Assembly (NCBI GenBank): GCA_963839365.1 | Contig: CAWIUT010000001.1 | Coordinates: 806,001-870,000, forward strand | Reading direction: 5' to 3' | From: DASSKA01 sp963839365 | GTDB lineage: Bacteria; Actinomycetota; Actinomycetes; Propionibacteriales; Nocardioidaceae | DNA: 64,000 nucleotides | Program-made: the position numbers and the translations under genes | Notes under the pieces: generated by a model | The model's database searches: none | What the model was told of the DNA's origin: nothing | Seen by the model: only the letters and a program-made list of their open reading frames with translations | Shown: piece after piece, positions 17,153 to 25,379 of the stretch | Layout: the number at the start of each line of letters is the position of its first letter | Position numbering within the stretch: the stretch's first letter is position 1

Positions 17153-19248
17153 CAGGTGGCCTTCCTCCGGGTCGAGGGACGACGCTCCGAGGGACGGGTC
17201 ACCGGCTGCCCGGCGGCGAGCAGGGACGCGCGGCGGTTCGCGCCGTAGTCGGCGAGCGCGTCGACGAGCAGCTCCACCGACGGCGAGGGGGCGAGCACGT
17301 CGACCCGCAGACCGTGCTCCTCGGCCGTCTTGGCGGTGGCCGGGCCGATGCAGGCGATCACGGTCGAGGTGTGCGGCTTGCCGGCGATACCGACGAGGTT
17401 GCGCACCGTCGAGGAGGAGGTGAACACCACGGCGTCGAACTTGCCGGACTTGATCGCCTCCCGGGTCGGCGCCGGCGGGGGGGCCGCACGCACGGTCCGG
17501 TAGGCCGTCACGTCGTCGACCTCCCAGCCGAGCTCGGGAAGCCCGGCCACCAGGGTCTCCGTGGCGATGTCGGCCCGGGGCAGGAACACCCGGTTGATCG
17601 GGTCGAGCACCTCGTCGTACGGCGGCCAGTCCTCGAGCAGGCCGCGTGCGGACTGCTCGCCGGAGGGGATCAGGTCGGCGCGCAGCCCCCAGGCGGCGAT
17701 CGCGGCGGCGGTCTTCTCGCCCACCGCGGCGATCTTCAGGCCGGAGAACGCGCGGGCGTCCAGGCCGTACTCGTCGAACTTCTCCCGCACCGCACGCACC
17801 GCGTTCACCGAGGTGAACGCGATCCACTCGTAGCGGCCCTCGACCAGCCCCCGCACCGCCTTGTCCATCTGCTGCGGGTTGCGCGGCGGCTCCACGGAGA
17901 TGGTGGGCACCTCCTCGGGCACCGCACCGTAGCCGCGCAGCCGGACCGACACCGACGCGGCCTGCTCCTTGGTGCGGGGCACCAGCACCCGCCAGCCGAA
18001 CAGCGGCTTGGTCTCGAACCACGACAAGGTGCTGCGCAGGTCCACGACCTCGCCGACCACGGTGACCGACGGCGGGCCCATCCGCGCCGTGCGGGCGTCC
18101 TCGCCGATCCGGTCCAGGGTGGAGACCACGGTGGCCTGCTCGGTGGTGGTGCCGACCCGGGTGATCGCGACCGGGGTATCGGGCGAGCGACCCGCCTCCA
18201 CGAGCGCGCGGGCGATGTCGCCGATGCCCGGGCAGGCCGACAGCAGCACCAGCGTCCGGTTGTCGGCGTACTGGGTCCAGTCCACCTTCGACTCGGCGCA
18301 GTTGACGACCGCGACCTCCCGGTCCCGCTTGGTGGTCAACGGGATGCCGGCGTAGGCGGGCACCGCCGTCGCCGGCGGCACGCCCGGCACGATCTCGAAC
18401 CAGACGCCGGCCTTCACGCAGGCCTGCGCCTCCTCAGGACCGGAGGCGTACACGAACGGGTCTCCGGCCATCAGCCGGACCACCCGCTTGCCGGTCTTGG
18501 CGGCCTTGACCACCACCTTGGCGCGGTTGGCGCGGGTCAGCGGCTGCCCGTCCTCGCCGAAGCCGCCGTCGATGACCTCCGGCCCCTCGGGACCGAGGTC
18601 GGCGGCGTCGTCGGCCTCGGTGCCCGCGACGGGCTGGCGCAGGCCGAGCACCCGGCGCACCAGGTCGACGTGGCCGGGCATCTCGATGACCACCACCTGC
18701 GCGCCGCGGATCAGCTCCGCGGCACGCACGGTGAGCAGGTCCGGGTCTCCCGGCCCGCTCCCCACGAACGAGACGTGCCCCGTCGGCGCCGACGGCGCGG
18801 CGGGCGCGACGACCTCGGTCCGGGCCGCCGCGGTGGCGCGGGTACTGGCTGCGGTCTTGGTTGCGGTCTTGCTCACAGTCGCCTTCTTGCTCGTGGTTGT
18901 CTGCGCGGTCCTGGCCGGGGTCTTCTTGGCGGCCCCGTTCTTTGTGGCCCCGTTCGTTTGGCGGCCCCGTTCTTCGTCGGGCTCTTCTCGGCTGTCGACT
19001 CCGCTGTTCTTGGCTGCCGCTTTCTTGGCTGCCGCTTTCTTGGTCGCGGCGTTCTTGGTCGCGGACCTGGTCCTGGCTGTGGTGCTGGCTGCGGTGTTTG
19101 CCACGGTCTTCCTCGCCTGCTGCCCCCTGCTCGACGTCACGGTCTTCCTCACGCTGCCGGTCACCGACCTCTTGGCGGCGCCCCGCTTCCTGGCGGTGTC
19201 CCCGTCGTTCTTCCGGTCGTTCTTGCGGTCGTCATTCCGGGCGGTCAT
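17152..19248 (-). CDS. hemD: Uroporphyrinogen-III C-methyltransferase/uroporphyrinogen-III synthase fusion (CobA-HemD) with histone H1-like N-terminal tail
   Basis: The 698-residue protein has three parts. Residues 1-157 are Lys/Ala/Thr/Arg-rich and low complexity (KKAAAKKAAAK and similar), resembling bacterial histone H1-like tails. From about 158 a CobA-type SAM-dependent methyltransferase follows (HVSFVGSGPGDPDLLTVRA; RLMAGDPFVYASG), which dimethylates uroporphyrinogen III towards sirohaem or cobalamin. From about 425 a HemD domain (GWRVLVPRTKEQA; IAFTSVNAVRAV; FTSSSTVRNL) closes hydroxymethylbilane to uroporphyrinogen III. The methyltransferase-HemD fusion is usual in actinobacteria; the basic tail is not catalytic. 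ATG 19248 overlaps the hemC stop as ATGA. Confidence 0.93.
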   Translation of the reverse strand: MTARNDDRKNDRKNDGDTARKRGAAKRSVTGSVRKTVTSSRGQQARKTVANTAASTTARTRSATKNAATKKAAAKKAAAKNSGVDSREEPDEERGRQTNGATKNGAAKKTPARTAQTTTSKKATVSKTATKTAASTRATAAARTEVVAPAAPSAPTGHVSFVGSGPGDPDLLTVRAAELIRGAQVVVIEMPGHVDLVRRVLGLRQPVAGTEADDAADLGPEGPEVIDGGFGEDGQPLTRANRAKVVVKAAKTGKRVVRLMAGDPFVYASGPEEAQACVKAGVWFEIVPGVPPATAVPAYAGIPLTTKRDREVAVVNCAESKVDWTQYADNRTLVLLSACPGIGDIARALVEAGRSPDTPVAITRVGTTTEQATVVSTLDRIGEDARTARMGPPSVTVVGEVVDLRSTLSWFETKPLFGWRVLVPRTKEQAASVSVRLRGYGAVPEEVPTISVEPPRNPQQMDKAVRGLVEGRYEWIAFTSVNAVRAVREKFDEYGLDARAFSGLKIAAVGEKTAAAIAAWGLRADLIPSGEQSARGLLEDWPPYDEVLDPINRVFLPRADIATETLVAGLPELGWEVDDVTAYRTVRAAPPPAPTREAIKSGKFDAVVFTSSSTVRNLVGIAGKPHTSTVIACIGPATAKTAEEHGLRVDVLAPSPSVELLVDALADYGANRRASLLAAGQPVTRPSERRPSTRRKAT

Positions 19249-20174
19249 GGCACCCGCTCCCCGAGCAACGCGCCGGCTCCCTCGTCGAGCATCACCGCGG
19301 CGAGCGTCCGGCCCACCGCGGCAGCCTCCCCGGGAGCCCCGGAGCCGGAACGGCGGATGGCGACCGCCCCGTCGGCGGAGAGCACGACCGCGCGCAGCCA
19401 GAGCTCCTCGCCGGCGTCGCCCTCGGCCACCTCGGCCAGCGCCCCGACCGGGGCCGAGCAGCCGGCCTCGAGGTCGGCAAGCACCACCCGCTCCGCGGTC
19501 ACCGCGGCACGGGCCCGGGTGTCGTCGACCCCCGCGCGGACCTGCTCGGCCAACGGGTCGCCGGCGCGGCACTCCACCGCCAGCGCGCCCTGGCCCGGGG
19601 CCGGCAGCATCTGGAGCGGGTCGAGCACCTCGGTGGCCTCCTCCAGTCGTTTGATCCGGGCCAGCCCGGCCCGGGCGAGCACGACCGCGTCGAGCTCGCC
19701 GCCGGTGACCTTCCCGATCCTGGTGTCCACGTTGCCCCGCACCCCGACGACGTCCAGGCCGAGGCCGAGCGCCCGCAGCTGGGCCGCCCGGCGCAGCGAG
19801 CCGGTGCCCACCCGGGACCCGTGAGGCAGCTCGGCGAGGGTGAGACCGTCCCGCGCTACCACGACGTCGCGCGGGTCCTCGCGCGTCGGCACACCGGCGA
19901 GCACGATGCCCTCCTCGTCCGCGGTGGGCAGATCCTTCAGCGAGTGCACGGCCACGTCCACCTCGCCGCGCAGCAGCGCCTGCCGCAGCGCGCCGACGAA
20001 CACCCCGGCGCCCCCGAGGGAGGCAAGCGGCGCGGAGCTGCGGTCGCCGTGGGTGCTGACCTCGACGAGGGTGGTCTCGCGGTCCAGGGCACGACTCAGC
20101 GCACCGGCCACCAGCCCGCTCTGGGTGCGGGCGAGCAGCGAGGCGCGGGTCCCGACTCGGATGGCAGCGCTCAC
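19245..20174 (-). CDS. hemC: Hydroxymethylbilane synthase (porphobilinogen deaminase) HemC
   Basis: HemC polymerises four porphobilinogens to hydroxymethylbilane. The 309-residue product opens with IRVGTRASLLARTQS and includes DVAVHSLKDLPT, the Arg-rich cofactor/substrate region VGTGSLRRAAQLRA, the RGNVDTRIGK loop and the dipyrromethane-cofactor cysteine in LEAGCSAPVGA. The GTG start at 20174 overlaps the hemA stop (GTGA), and the stop overlaps the hemD start, so translation of hemA-hemC-hemD is coupled. Confidence 0.95.
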   Translation of the reverse strand: MSAAIRVGTRASLLARTQSGLVAGALSRALDRETTLVEVSTHGDRSSAPLASLGGAGVFVGALRQALLRGEVDVAVHSLKDLPTADEEGIVLAGVPTREDPRDVVVARDGLTLAELPHGSRVGTGSLRRAAQLRALGLGLDVVGVRGNVDTRIGKVTGGELDAVVLARAGLARIKRLEEATEVLDPLQMLPAPGQGALAVECRAGDPLAEQVRAGVDDTRARAAVTAERVVLADLEAGCSAPVGALAEVAEGDAGEELWLRAVVLSADGAVAIRRSGSGAPGEAAAVGRTLAAVMLDEGAGALLGERVP

Positions 20175-21475
20175 GAGGTGACCCCTCCCGGCCTGGTCAC
20201 CGCGTCCACGGCCTCCGGGTCGAGGGAGAACAGCTCTGCCAACGCGGTCGCGTAGGAGACCGCGCCGGCCTGGTTGGCCAGCTCCTTGACCCGCACGGTC
20301 GGCTGGTGCAACAGCTTGTCGGCGACCCGGCGAACCGCCAGCTCCACCTCGGCACGGACCTGAGGGTCGAGCTCGGGCAGCCGGGACAGCAGCCGTTCCA
20401 TCTCCGCGTCGACCACGCCGGTGGCCATGGTGCGCAGCGCGACCACCGTCGGGGTGACGCTGGCGGTGTGCCGGGCGGTGATGAACGCCGCGATCTCCTC
20501 CGAGACGATCTCGCGGACGGCGGTCACCCCGGCGGCGCCGTCCGTCTCGGTGAGCTCCTCGGCCAGCCGGACCAGGCCGATCAGCTTGACCCCCGGGAGG
20601 TCGGCCACACTCGGCTCCACGTCGTGCGGGAGCGCAAGGTCGACCACGGCCATCGGCAGGTCGGTTCCCGCCCCGGCACGTGCCTCGGCGAGCCGGCTGA
20701 GGGGCAGCACCACGCCGGTGGCGCCGGTGCAGGAGAGCACGATGTCGGCGCCGGGAAGCTCCCGGTCCACCTCGTCGAGCGGCACGGTACGCACGCCGTA
20801 CTGCTCGGCGAGGCGCTCGGCCCGTTCGGGGGTCCGGTTGGCCACCACGATGTCGCGGGCACCGAGCCGGAACATGTTGACCACCGCCAGGGAGGCCATC
20901 GCGCCGGCCCCGATCACCACCGCTCGAGTGCCGGCGACCGAGCCGACGTGCGCCTCGGCGCTCTCCACCGCCGCGGTGACCAGCGACGGCGCGGTGCGGT
21001 CGATGTCGGTCTCGGCGTGCACGCGCTTGCCCACCCGCAGGGCCTGCTGGAACAGCACGTTCAGCGACGAGCCGACCGTGCCCCACTCCTGGCCCAGGCG
21101 CAGGGCGTTGCGGGTCTGGCCGAGCACCTGGCCCTCCCCGAGCACCATCGAGTCGAGTCCGGAGGCCACGTTGAACAGGTGGGAGACCGCGCCGTCGTCG
21201 TAGTGGACGTACAGGTGCGGCACGATGTCCTCCGGCCGCTCACCGGCGCGTTCGCACAGCAGCCGCGAAACCTGCTCGACGCTGCCGTGGAACCGGTCCA
21301 CCTCGGCGTAGAGCTCGACCCGGTTGCAGGTGGCCAGCACGGTGGCCTCCTGCACGTGGTCGCAGCCCATCGCCTGCCGCACCAGCTTCTCGGCGCCGGC
21401 GCCGTCGAGCGCGAGGCGCTCCAGCACCGGCACCGGTGCGGTCTTGTGGGAGACCCCGACGATGAGCACGCTCAT
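20171..21475 (-). CDS. hemA: Glutamyl-tRNA reductase HemA
   Basis: HemA reduces glutamyl-tRNA to glutamate-1-semialdehyde, the first and usually controlling step of the C5 haem pathway; hemL in the same window supplies the next step. The 434-residue protein begins MSVLIVGVSHKTAPV, has the catalytic cysteine in VLATCNRVELYAE, the EGQVLGQTRNALR segment, the NADPH-binding VVIGAGAMASLAVVN and the C-terminal dimerisation helices. It lies 49 bases behind rex on the same strand, so it is expected to be co-transcribed from the rex promoter and under Rex control. An N-terminal region with two Lys residues involved in haem-regulated turnover in some bacteria is not obvious. Confidence 0.95.
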   Translation of the reverse strand: MSVLIVGVSHKTAPVPVLERLALDGAGAEKLVRQAMGCDHVQEATVLATCNRVELYAEVDRFHGSVEQVSRLLCERAGERPEDIVPHLYVHYDDGAVSHLFNVASGLDSMVLGEGQVLGQTRNALRLGQEWGTVGSSLNVLFQQALRVGKRVHAETDIDRTAPSLVTAAVESAEAHVGSVAGTRAVVIGAGAMASLAVVNMFRLGARDIVVANRTPERAERLAEQYGVRTVPLDEVDRELPGADIVLSCTGATGVVLPLSRLAEARAGAGTDLPMAVVDLALPHDVEPSVADLPGVKLIGLVRLAEELTETDGAAGVTAVREIVSEEIAAFITARHTASVTPTVVALRTMATGVVDAEMERLLSRLPELDPQVRAEVELAVRRVADKLLHQPTVRVKELANQAGAVSYATALAELFSLDPEAVDAVTRPGGVTS

Positions 21476-21524
21476 TCGGAGCCCCCGCGGAAGTGTGAGC
21501 GAAGCGAGCAGTTTCGAGGGGTGT

Positions 21525-22346
21525 TCATGCTCCGACCGCCTTCGGCGCGGCGGTGCCCGTACGGCGCACGCCGTTCACCGTCTCGACCGCCGCACCGTCC
21601 GCCCCGTCGACGACCTCATCGACGACTGGGCCGCCGTCGCGCAGCGCGAGCGCCTTGCGCTGCTCGTGGTAGGCGAGTATCTGCAGCTCTATGGACAGGT
21701 CCACCTTGCGGACGTCGACCCCCTCCGGGACGGTCAGCACCGTCGGTGCGAAGTTCAAGATGCTGGTGACCCCCGTCGCCACCAGCCGGTCGCAGACCCC
21801 CTGGGCCGCCTCGGCGGGGGTGGCAATCACCCCGATCGCGATGGCGTGCTCGTCGACCATCGCCTCCAGCTCGTCGTACCCCCGGATCTCCAGCTCGCCG
21901 AGCCGCTCGCCGTGCCGTGCCGGGTCGCTGTCCAGCAGCGCCACGATCCGGAAGCCCCGGGAGGTGAACCCGGAGTACCTCGCGAGCGCGTGGCCCAGGT
22001 TCCCGATGCCGACGATGACCACCGGCCAGTCCTGGGTCACCCCGATCTCGCGGGCGATCTGGTAGCGCAGGTACTCCACGTCGTAGCCGACCCCGCGGGT
22101 GCCGTAGGACCCGAGGTAGGACAGGTCCTTGCGCAGCTTGGCGCTGTTCACGCCGGCTGCCGAGGCGAGGCTCTCGCTGGAGCAGGTGTCGATGCCGCGT
22201 TCGGAGAGCGCGATCAGCGCACGCAGGTACACCGGAAGCCTGGCCACGGTGGCCTCGGGGATCCCCCGCTCGGGGGTCCTGGCGGTCGACGTGCCCGGCA
22301 CTTCCTCGCCCGGGGCGCCACCTCGCGTGCTGCGTGCTGGGGTCAC
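21525..22346 (-). CDS. rex: Redox-sensing transcriptional repressor Rex
   Basis: Rex represses respiratory genes when NAD+ is high and lets go when NADH rises. The 273-residue protein has an N-terminal winged helix (LPVYLRALIALSERGIDTCS; GVNSAKLRKDLSYLGSYGTRGVGYDV) and a Rossmann domain (VVIVGIGNLGHALARY) ending with the swapped C-terminal helix. The start is GTG 22346 behind an AGGAG, giving a Ser/Thr/Pro-rich N-terminal extension of about 30 residues. It heads the rex-hemA-hemC-hemD-hemB operon, the same arrangement known from Streptomyces, where Rex regulates its own operon. A likely operator lies 75-100 bases upstream. Confidence 0.95.
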   Translation of the reverse strand: MTPARSTRGGAPGEEVPGTSTARTPERGIPEATVARLPVYLRALIALSERGIDTCSSESLASAAGVNSAKLRKDLSYLGSYGTRGVGYDVEYLRYQIAREIGVTQDWPVVIVGIGNLGHALARYSGFTSRGFRIVALLDSDPARHGERLGELEIRGYDELEAMVDEHAIAIGVIATPAEAAQGVCDRLVATGVTSILNFAPTVLTVPEGVDVRKVDLSIELQILAYHEQRKALALRDGGPVVDEVVDGADGAAVETVNGVRRTGTAAPKAVGA

Positions 22347-22412
22347 GGTTCTCCTGTACGCCGAGCCGGATGCGTGCCCGTCTCTCGGAGCCGGGGCCCG
22401 ACGGCGAGAATC

Positions 22413-22441
22413 ACTGTAGGAGTTTGTGAACGTGAGAACAA
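22413..22441 (-). promoter_or_regulatory. Candidate rex-hem operon promoter
   Basis: On the minus strand TTGTTC (22441-22436) and TACAGT (22418-22413) are separated by exactly 17 bases. The -35 lies inside the palindrome described next. Confidence 0.55.
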
Positions 22442-22445
22442 ACTC
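22420..22445. promoter_or_regulatory. Candidate Rex operator
   Basis: A perfect 8-bp inverted repeat (GAGTTTGT/ACAAACTC) with a 10-base centre. The inner part read on the minus strand is TTGTTCTCACGTTCACAA, which matches the known Rex site TTGTGAA-n4-TTCACAA fully in the right half and in four of seven positions in the left half. It covers the -35 and spacer of the rex promoter, the right place for autorepression. Confidence 0.6.
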
Positions 22446-22478
22446 GAGCCGCGGCACCACTAGCACACGTGACGGGTC

Positions 22479-22757
22479 TCACGGCGCGCGGGTCCCGAGC
22501 GCGGCGCGCAGCCGGTCCGGGTCGACCCAGAAGAAGTCGTGCTGCCGGCCGTCGACGAAGGTGACCGGGATCTGCTCGCCGTACCGCCTCATCAGGTCGT
22601 CGGAGCCGGTGATGTCGACCTCGGCCCAGCCCTCCCCGCGCTCCGCGCAGACCGCCTCGACCACCGTCCGCGCGTCGTCGCACAGGTGGCAGCCCGGGCG
22701 CGAGTACAGCAGCACCCGCGGCTCGTCCGAGGCAGCCCTGCTCGCGTGCTGCGTCAT
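22479..22757 (-). CDS. Glutaredoxin-family protein
   Basis: A 92-residue thioredoxin-fold protein with the redox pair Cys23 and Cys26 in YSRPGCHLCDDA and the conserved cis-proline region EQIPVTFVDG. It is of the glutaredoxin-like (DUF836) type that is often placed near rex and hemA in actinobacteria. Its ATG overlaps the stop of the upstream AMP ligase (ATGA). Its partner is unknown; a thiol role linked to the redox-controlled haem operon is inference from position only. The rex promoter lies immediately downstream. Confidence 0.88.
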   Translation of the reverse strand: MTQHASRAASDEPRVLLYSRPGCHLCDDARTVVEAVCAERGEGWAEVDITGSDDLMRRYGEQIPVTFVDGRQHDFFWVDPDRLRAALGTRAP

Positions 22758-24343
22758 TCCAGCAGCCCGGTCTGCCGGCGGCGCTCCCGCACCCGGCCCC
22801 GGGACACCTCGCCGGTGAGCGTGTGCGGCAGGCCGTCCACCACCCGCACCGCGGAGGGCTGCTTGAACCGCGCCAGCCGGGACGCGCAGTGCTCGAGCAC
22901 GGCCTCCGCGATCTCCGCATCGGTCAGCGACGACGCCGGCGCGCGCGTGACGAAGGCGACCACGGCCTCTCCGGTGCGGTCGTCCGGCTCGCCCACCACG
23001 GCCGCGTCGTCAACGGCGTCCAGCTCGCGGATCGCCTCCTCCACCTCGCTGGGGTACACGTTGAACCCCGACACGATCACCAGGTCCTTGATGCGGTCGA
23101 CCAGGAAGAGGTCGCCGTCGGAGTCGAGGAAGCCGATGTCGCCGGTGGCGAGCCAGCCGTCGGTGTCCGGTCCCTGCGTGCCGTCGGGCCAGTAGCCGGA
23201 GAACAGGTTGTCGCCGCGGACGTGGATCTCCCCGGGGTCGCCGGTCTCCGGAGGGCGCCCGGTCTCGTCGAGCAGCCGGATGCCCACACCGGGCAGGGCG
23301 GCGCCGACGGAGCCGGGCTTCGGGGACCGGCTGCACAGCGTCGAGGCGACGACCGGGGCGGCCTCGGTCAGTCCGTAGCCCTGGTGGACCGTGACGCCGG
23401 TGCGCTCGGTGAACGCCTCGACCGGCCCCGGGGGCAACGGCGCCGACCCGGACAGGCACAGCCGGACGCCGCCCAGCCGGCGGTCGAGGTCCGGCACGGC
23501 CGCCCAGTGCGCGAAGACCGGCGGTGCCACCGGGAGCACGGTCACCGCCTGCTCCTCGATGATCCGCAGCGTCTGCTCGGTGTCGAAGCCGTCCACCAGC
23601 ACGAGCCTCGCCTGCCGGCGCAGCACCTGGCCCAGCACGGCGTTGAGCCCGTAGACGTGGAACAGGGGAAGCACGCCGAGCACCACGTCCTGGGCGGTCA
23701 GCATCGGCGGGTCCACGGCGGCCACCTGCTCGACGTTGGCCGCCAGGGCCCGGTGGCTGAGCATCGCGGCCCGCGGCGTGCCGGCGCTGCCGCTGGTGTA
23801 GAGCAGCGCGGCCAGTGACTCCGGGTCGGGAGGACCGGCGGCTGCGAGCTCGCGCCCGGCCGCCAGCTCGTCGTACGTCGCCTCACCGGGCAGTGGGCTG
23901 GTGTCCACGACCGTCACCCGCGGCACGGGGGTGCGCGCGCGGAGCTCCTCGTCGGCGCCCGCCAGCGCGTCCTCCAGGCCGGCGACCGCCTGCCGCACGG
24001 TCTGAGCGGTAGCGGGCCCGGCGACCACGACGCGGCCGCCGCAGTCCGCGAGCATCCGCACCAGCTCTCCGGTCGCGGCTCGCGGGTTGACGGGCACGGC
24101 CACCAGCCGGGACCGCAGCGCGGCCAGGTAGCAGGTGACCAGCTCGACCCGGTTGGCCAGGGCGATCACCACCCGGTAGCCGGCGACCAGGCCGAGGTCG
24201 GCGAAGCCGCCGGCGACCCGGTTCACCTCGCGGTCCAGCTCGCCCCAGGTCACCCGCCTGCCGGTGGCCGGCTCCACGAGCGCCACCTGGTCGCCGCGCT
24301 GCTCGGCGGCGCGGTCCAGCAGATCGGCGAGGTGGGGCGTCAC
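22754..24343 (-). CDS. AMP-dependent acyl-CoA synthetase/ligase
   Basis: A 529-residue ANL-superfamily enzyme. The P-loop is LLYTSGSAGTPRAAMLSH, followed by LPLFHVYGLNAVL, the core motif HQGYGLTEAAPVV, the hinge aspartate in WLATGDIGFLDSDGD, and the C-terminal GFNVYPSEVEEAI. It should activate a carboxylic acid as the acyl-adenylate and load it on CoA; the pattern resembles medium- or long-chain fatty acyl-CoA ligases, but the substrate is not shown. The usual C-terminal catalytic lysine is in a changed context (LPHTLTGEVSRGRVRER instead of a GK motif), so activity in the second half-reaction is uncertain. GTG 24343 was taken as start. Confidence 0.85.
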   Translation of the reverse strand: MTPHLADLLDRAAEQRGDQVALVEPATGRRVTWGELDREVNRVAGGFADLGLVAGYRVVIALANRVELVTCYLAALRSRLVAVPVNPRAATGELVRMLADCGGRVVVAGPATAQTVRQAVAGLEDALAGADEELRARTPVPRVTVVDTSPLPGEATYDELAAGRELAAAGPPDPESLAALLYTSGSAGTPRAAMLSHRALAANVEQVAAVDPPMLTAQDVVLGVLPLFHVYGLNAVLGQVLRRQARLVLVDGFDTEQTLRIIEEQAVTVLPVAPPVFAHWAAVPDLDRRLGGVRLCLSGSAPLPPGPVEAFTERTGVTVHQGYGLTEAAPVVASTLCSRSPKPGSVGAALPGVGIRLLDETGRPPETGDPGEIHVRGDNLFSGYWPDGTQGPDTDGWLATGDIGFLDSDGDLFLVDRIKDLVIVSGFNVYPSEVEEAIRELDAVDDAAVVGEPDDRTGEAVVAFVTRAPASSLTDAEIAEAVLEHCASRLARFKQPSAVRVVDGLPHTLTGEVSRGRVRERRRQTGLLE

Positions 24344-24419
24344 AACCGGGAGTCTGGCACACGCGGTCCGCCCTTTGCCGGGCCCGCGCACGACGTCGGC
24401 CGTGCCACCACGGTTGCTC

Positions 24420-24425
24420 TAGGGT
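24420..24425 (+). promoter_or_regulatory. Candidate -10 for leaderless HAD phosphatase gene
   Basis: TAGGGT seven bases before GTG 24433; it overlaps and so argues against the earlier in-frame GTG at 24424. Confidence 0.5.
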
Positions 24426-24432
24426 GTGCGAC

Positions 24433-25287
24433 GTGAACGCGGCGCGGAGAAGCACCCTGGCCGGAGAGGCGGCGGCCGCGGCTGCCGAGGTGGAGTCCTC
24501 GCTGGACACGCCCCCGGACCCGACCGCGGCCGCGTTCTTCGACGTCGACAACACGGTGATGCAGGGAGCCTCCCTCTTCCACCTGGCTCGGGGGCTGTAC
24601 CGGCGCAAGTTCTTCACCACCCGGGAGATCCTCGGCGCGGCGTGGAAGCAGCTGTACTTCCGGGCGGTCGGCGTGGAGGACCCCGAGCACGTCGCGGAGG
24701 CCCGCGCCTCGGCCCTGGCCTTCATCAAGGGTCACCGTGTCGAGGAGCTGCAGAGCCTCGTCGAGGAGATCTTCGAGGAGGCCATGGCCGACCGGATCTG
24801 GCCGGGCACCCGGGCGCTCGCCCAGCTCCACCTCGACCAGGGGCAACGGGTGTGGCTGGTCACCGCAGCGCCGGTCGAGATCGCCGCGATCATCGCCGGT
24901 CGACTCGGGCTCACCGGCGCACTCGGCACCGTCTCCGAGCACCAGGACGGGGTCTATACCGGCCGTCTGGTCGGGGAGATGCTGCACGGGCCGGCGAAGG
25001 CCGAGGCGGTGCGGATGCTCGCCGAGCGGGAGGGGCTGGACCTGAGCCGGTGCGCCGCCTACTCCGACTCCTACAACGACCTGCCGATGCTGACCCTGGT
25101 GGGCGAGCCGTGCGTGATCAACCCCGACCAGCGGCTGCGGGCGCACGCCCGGGCGCAGGGCTGGCGCATCCGCGACTACCGCACCGGCCGGAAGGCGGCC
25201 CGGTTCGGCCTGGCCACCGCCGCGCTCGCCGGGGGCGCGACCGGGAGCGTGCTCGCCGGGGTGGCGATCCGCCGCAGACTTCGCTGA
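24433..25287 (+). CDS. HAD-IB family phosphatase (SerB-like)
   Basis: A 284-residue haloacid-dehalogenase-type hydrolase. The nucleophile motif is AAFFDVDNTVMQG (DxD), motif II is in VWLVTAAPVEI, the lysine motif near GPAKAEAVRML and the acidic motif AYSDSYNDLPML. The C-terminal part adds a basic, hydrophobic segment (LATAALAGGATGSVLAGVAI) that could touch the membrane. The family includes SerB1-like phosphatases; a gene of this type precedes the sigma gene in related chromosomes, as I recall. It is divergent from the AMP ligase. Confidence 0.88.
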   Translation: MNAARRSTLAGEAAAAAAEVESSLDTPPDPTAAAFFDVDNTVMQGASLFHLARGLYRRKFFTTREILGAAWKQLYFRAVGVEDPEHVAEARASALAFIKGHRVEELQSLVEEIFEEAMADRIWPGTRALAQLHLDQGQRVWLVTAAPVEIAAIIAGRLGLTGALGTVSEHQDGVYTGRLVGEMLHGPAKAEAVRMLAEREGLDLSRCAAYSDSYNDLPMLTLVGEPCVINPDQRLRAHARAQGWRIRDYRTGRKAARFGLATAALAGGATGSVLAGVAIRRRLR

Positions 25288-25303
25288 TCGGCGAAGTTAC
25301 CCG

Positions 25304-25319
25304 CCGGTTCACAAACCGG
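25304..25319. promoter_or_regulatory. Perfect palindrome overlapping the bldN-like -35
   Basis: CCGGTT-CACA-AACCGG, two 6-bp arms around four bases, covers the -35 hexamer. It might be an operator, or the terminator of the HAD gene that ends 17 bases before it. Confidence 0.45.
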
Positions 25320-25336
25320 GACGTCCCTCTTACTCT
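25308..25336 (+). promoter_or_regulatory. Promoter of the BldN-like sigma gene
   Basis: TTCACA (25308-25313), 17-base spacer, TACTCT (25331-25336), 43 bases before the ATG. Both hexamers fit the main vegetative sigma factor well. Confidence 0.6.
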
Positions 25337-25379
25337 GGAAGGCACGGGAGCCCGGCCGAGCGGCCGGGGAGGGAGTGCG

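Noticed and set aside
17314..19824. An 836-codon plus-strand open frame
   Set aside because: It is antisense to hemD and hemC; the protein composition is typical of a shadow frame.
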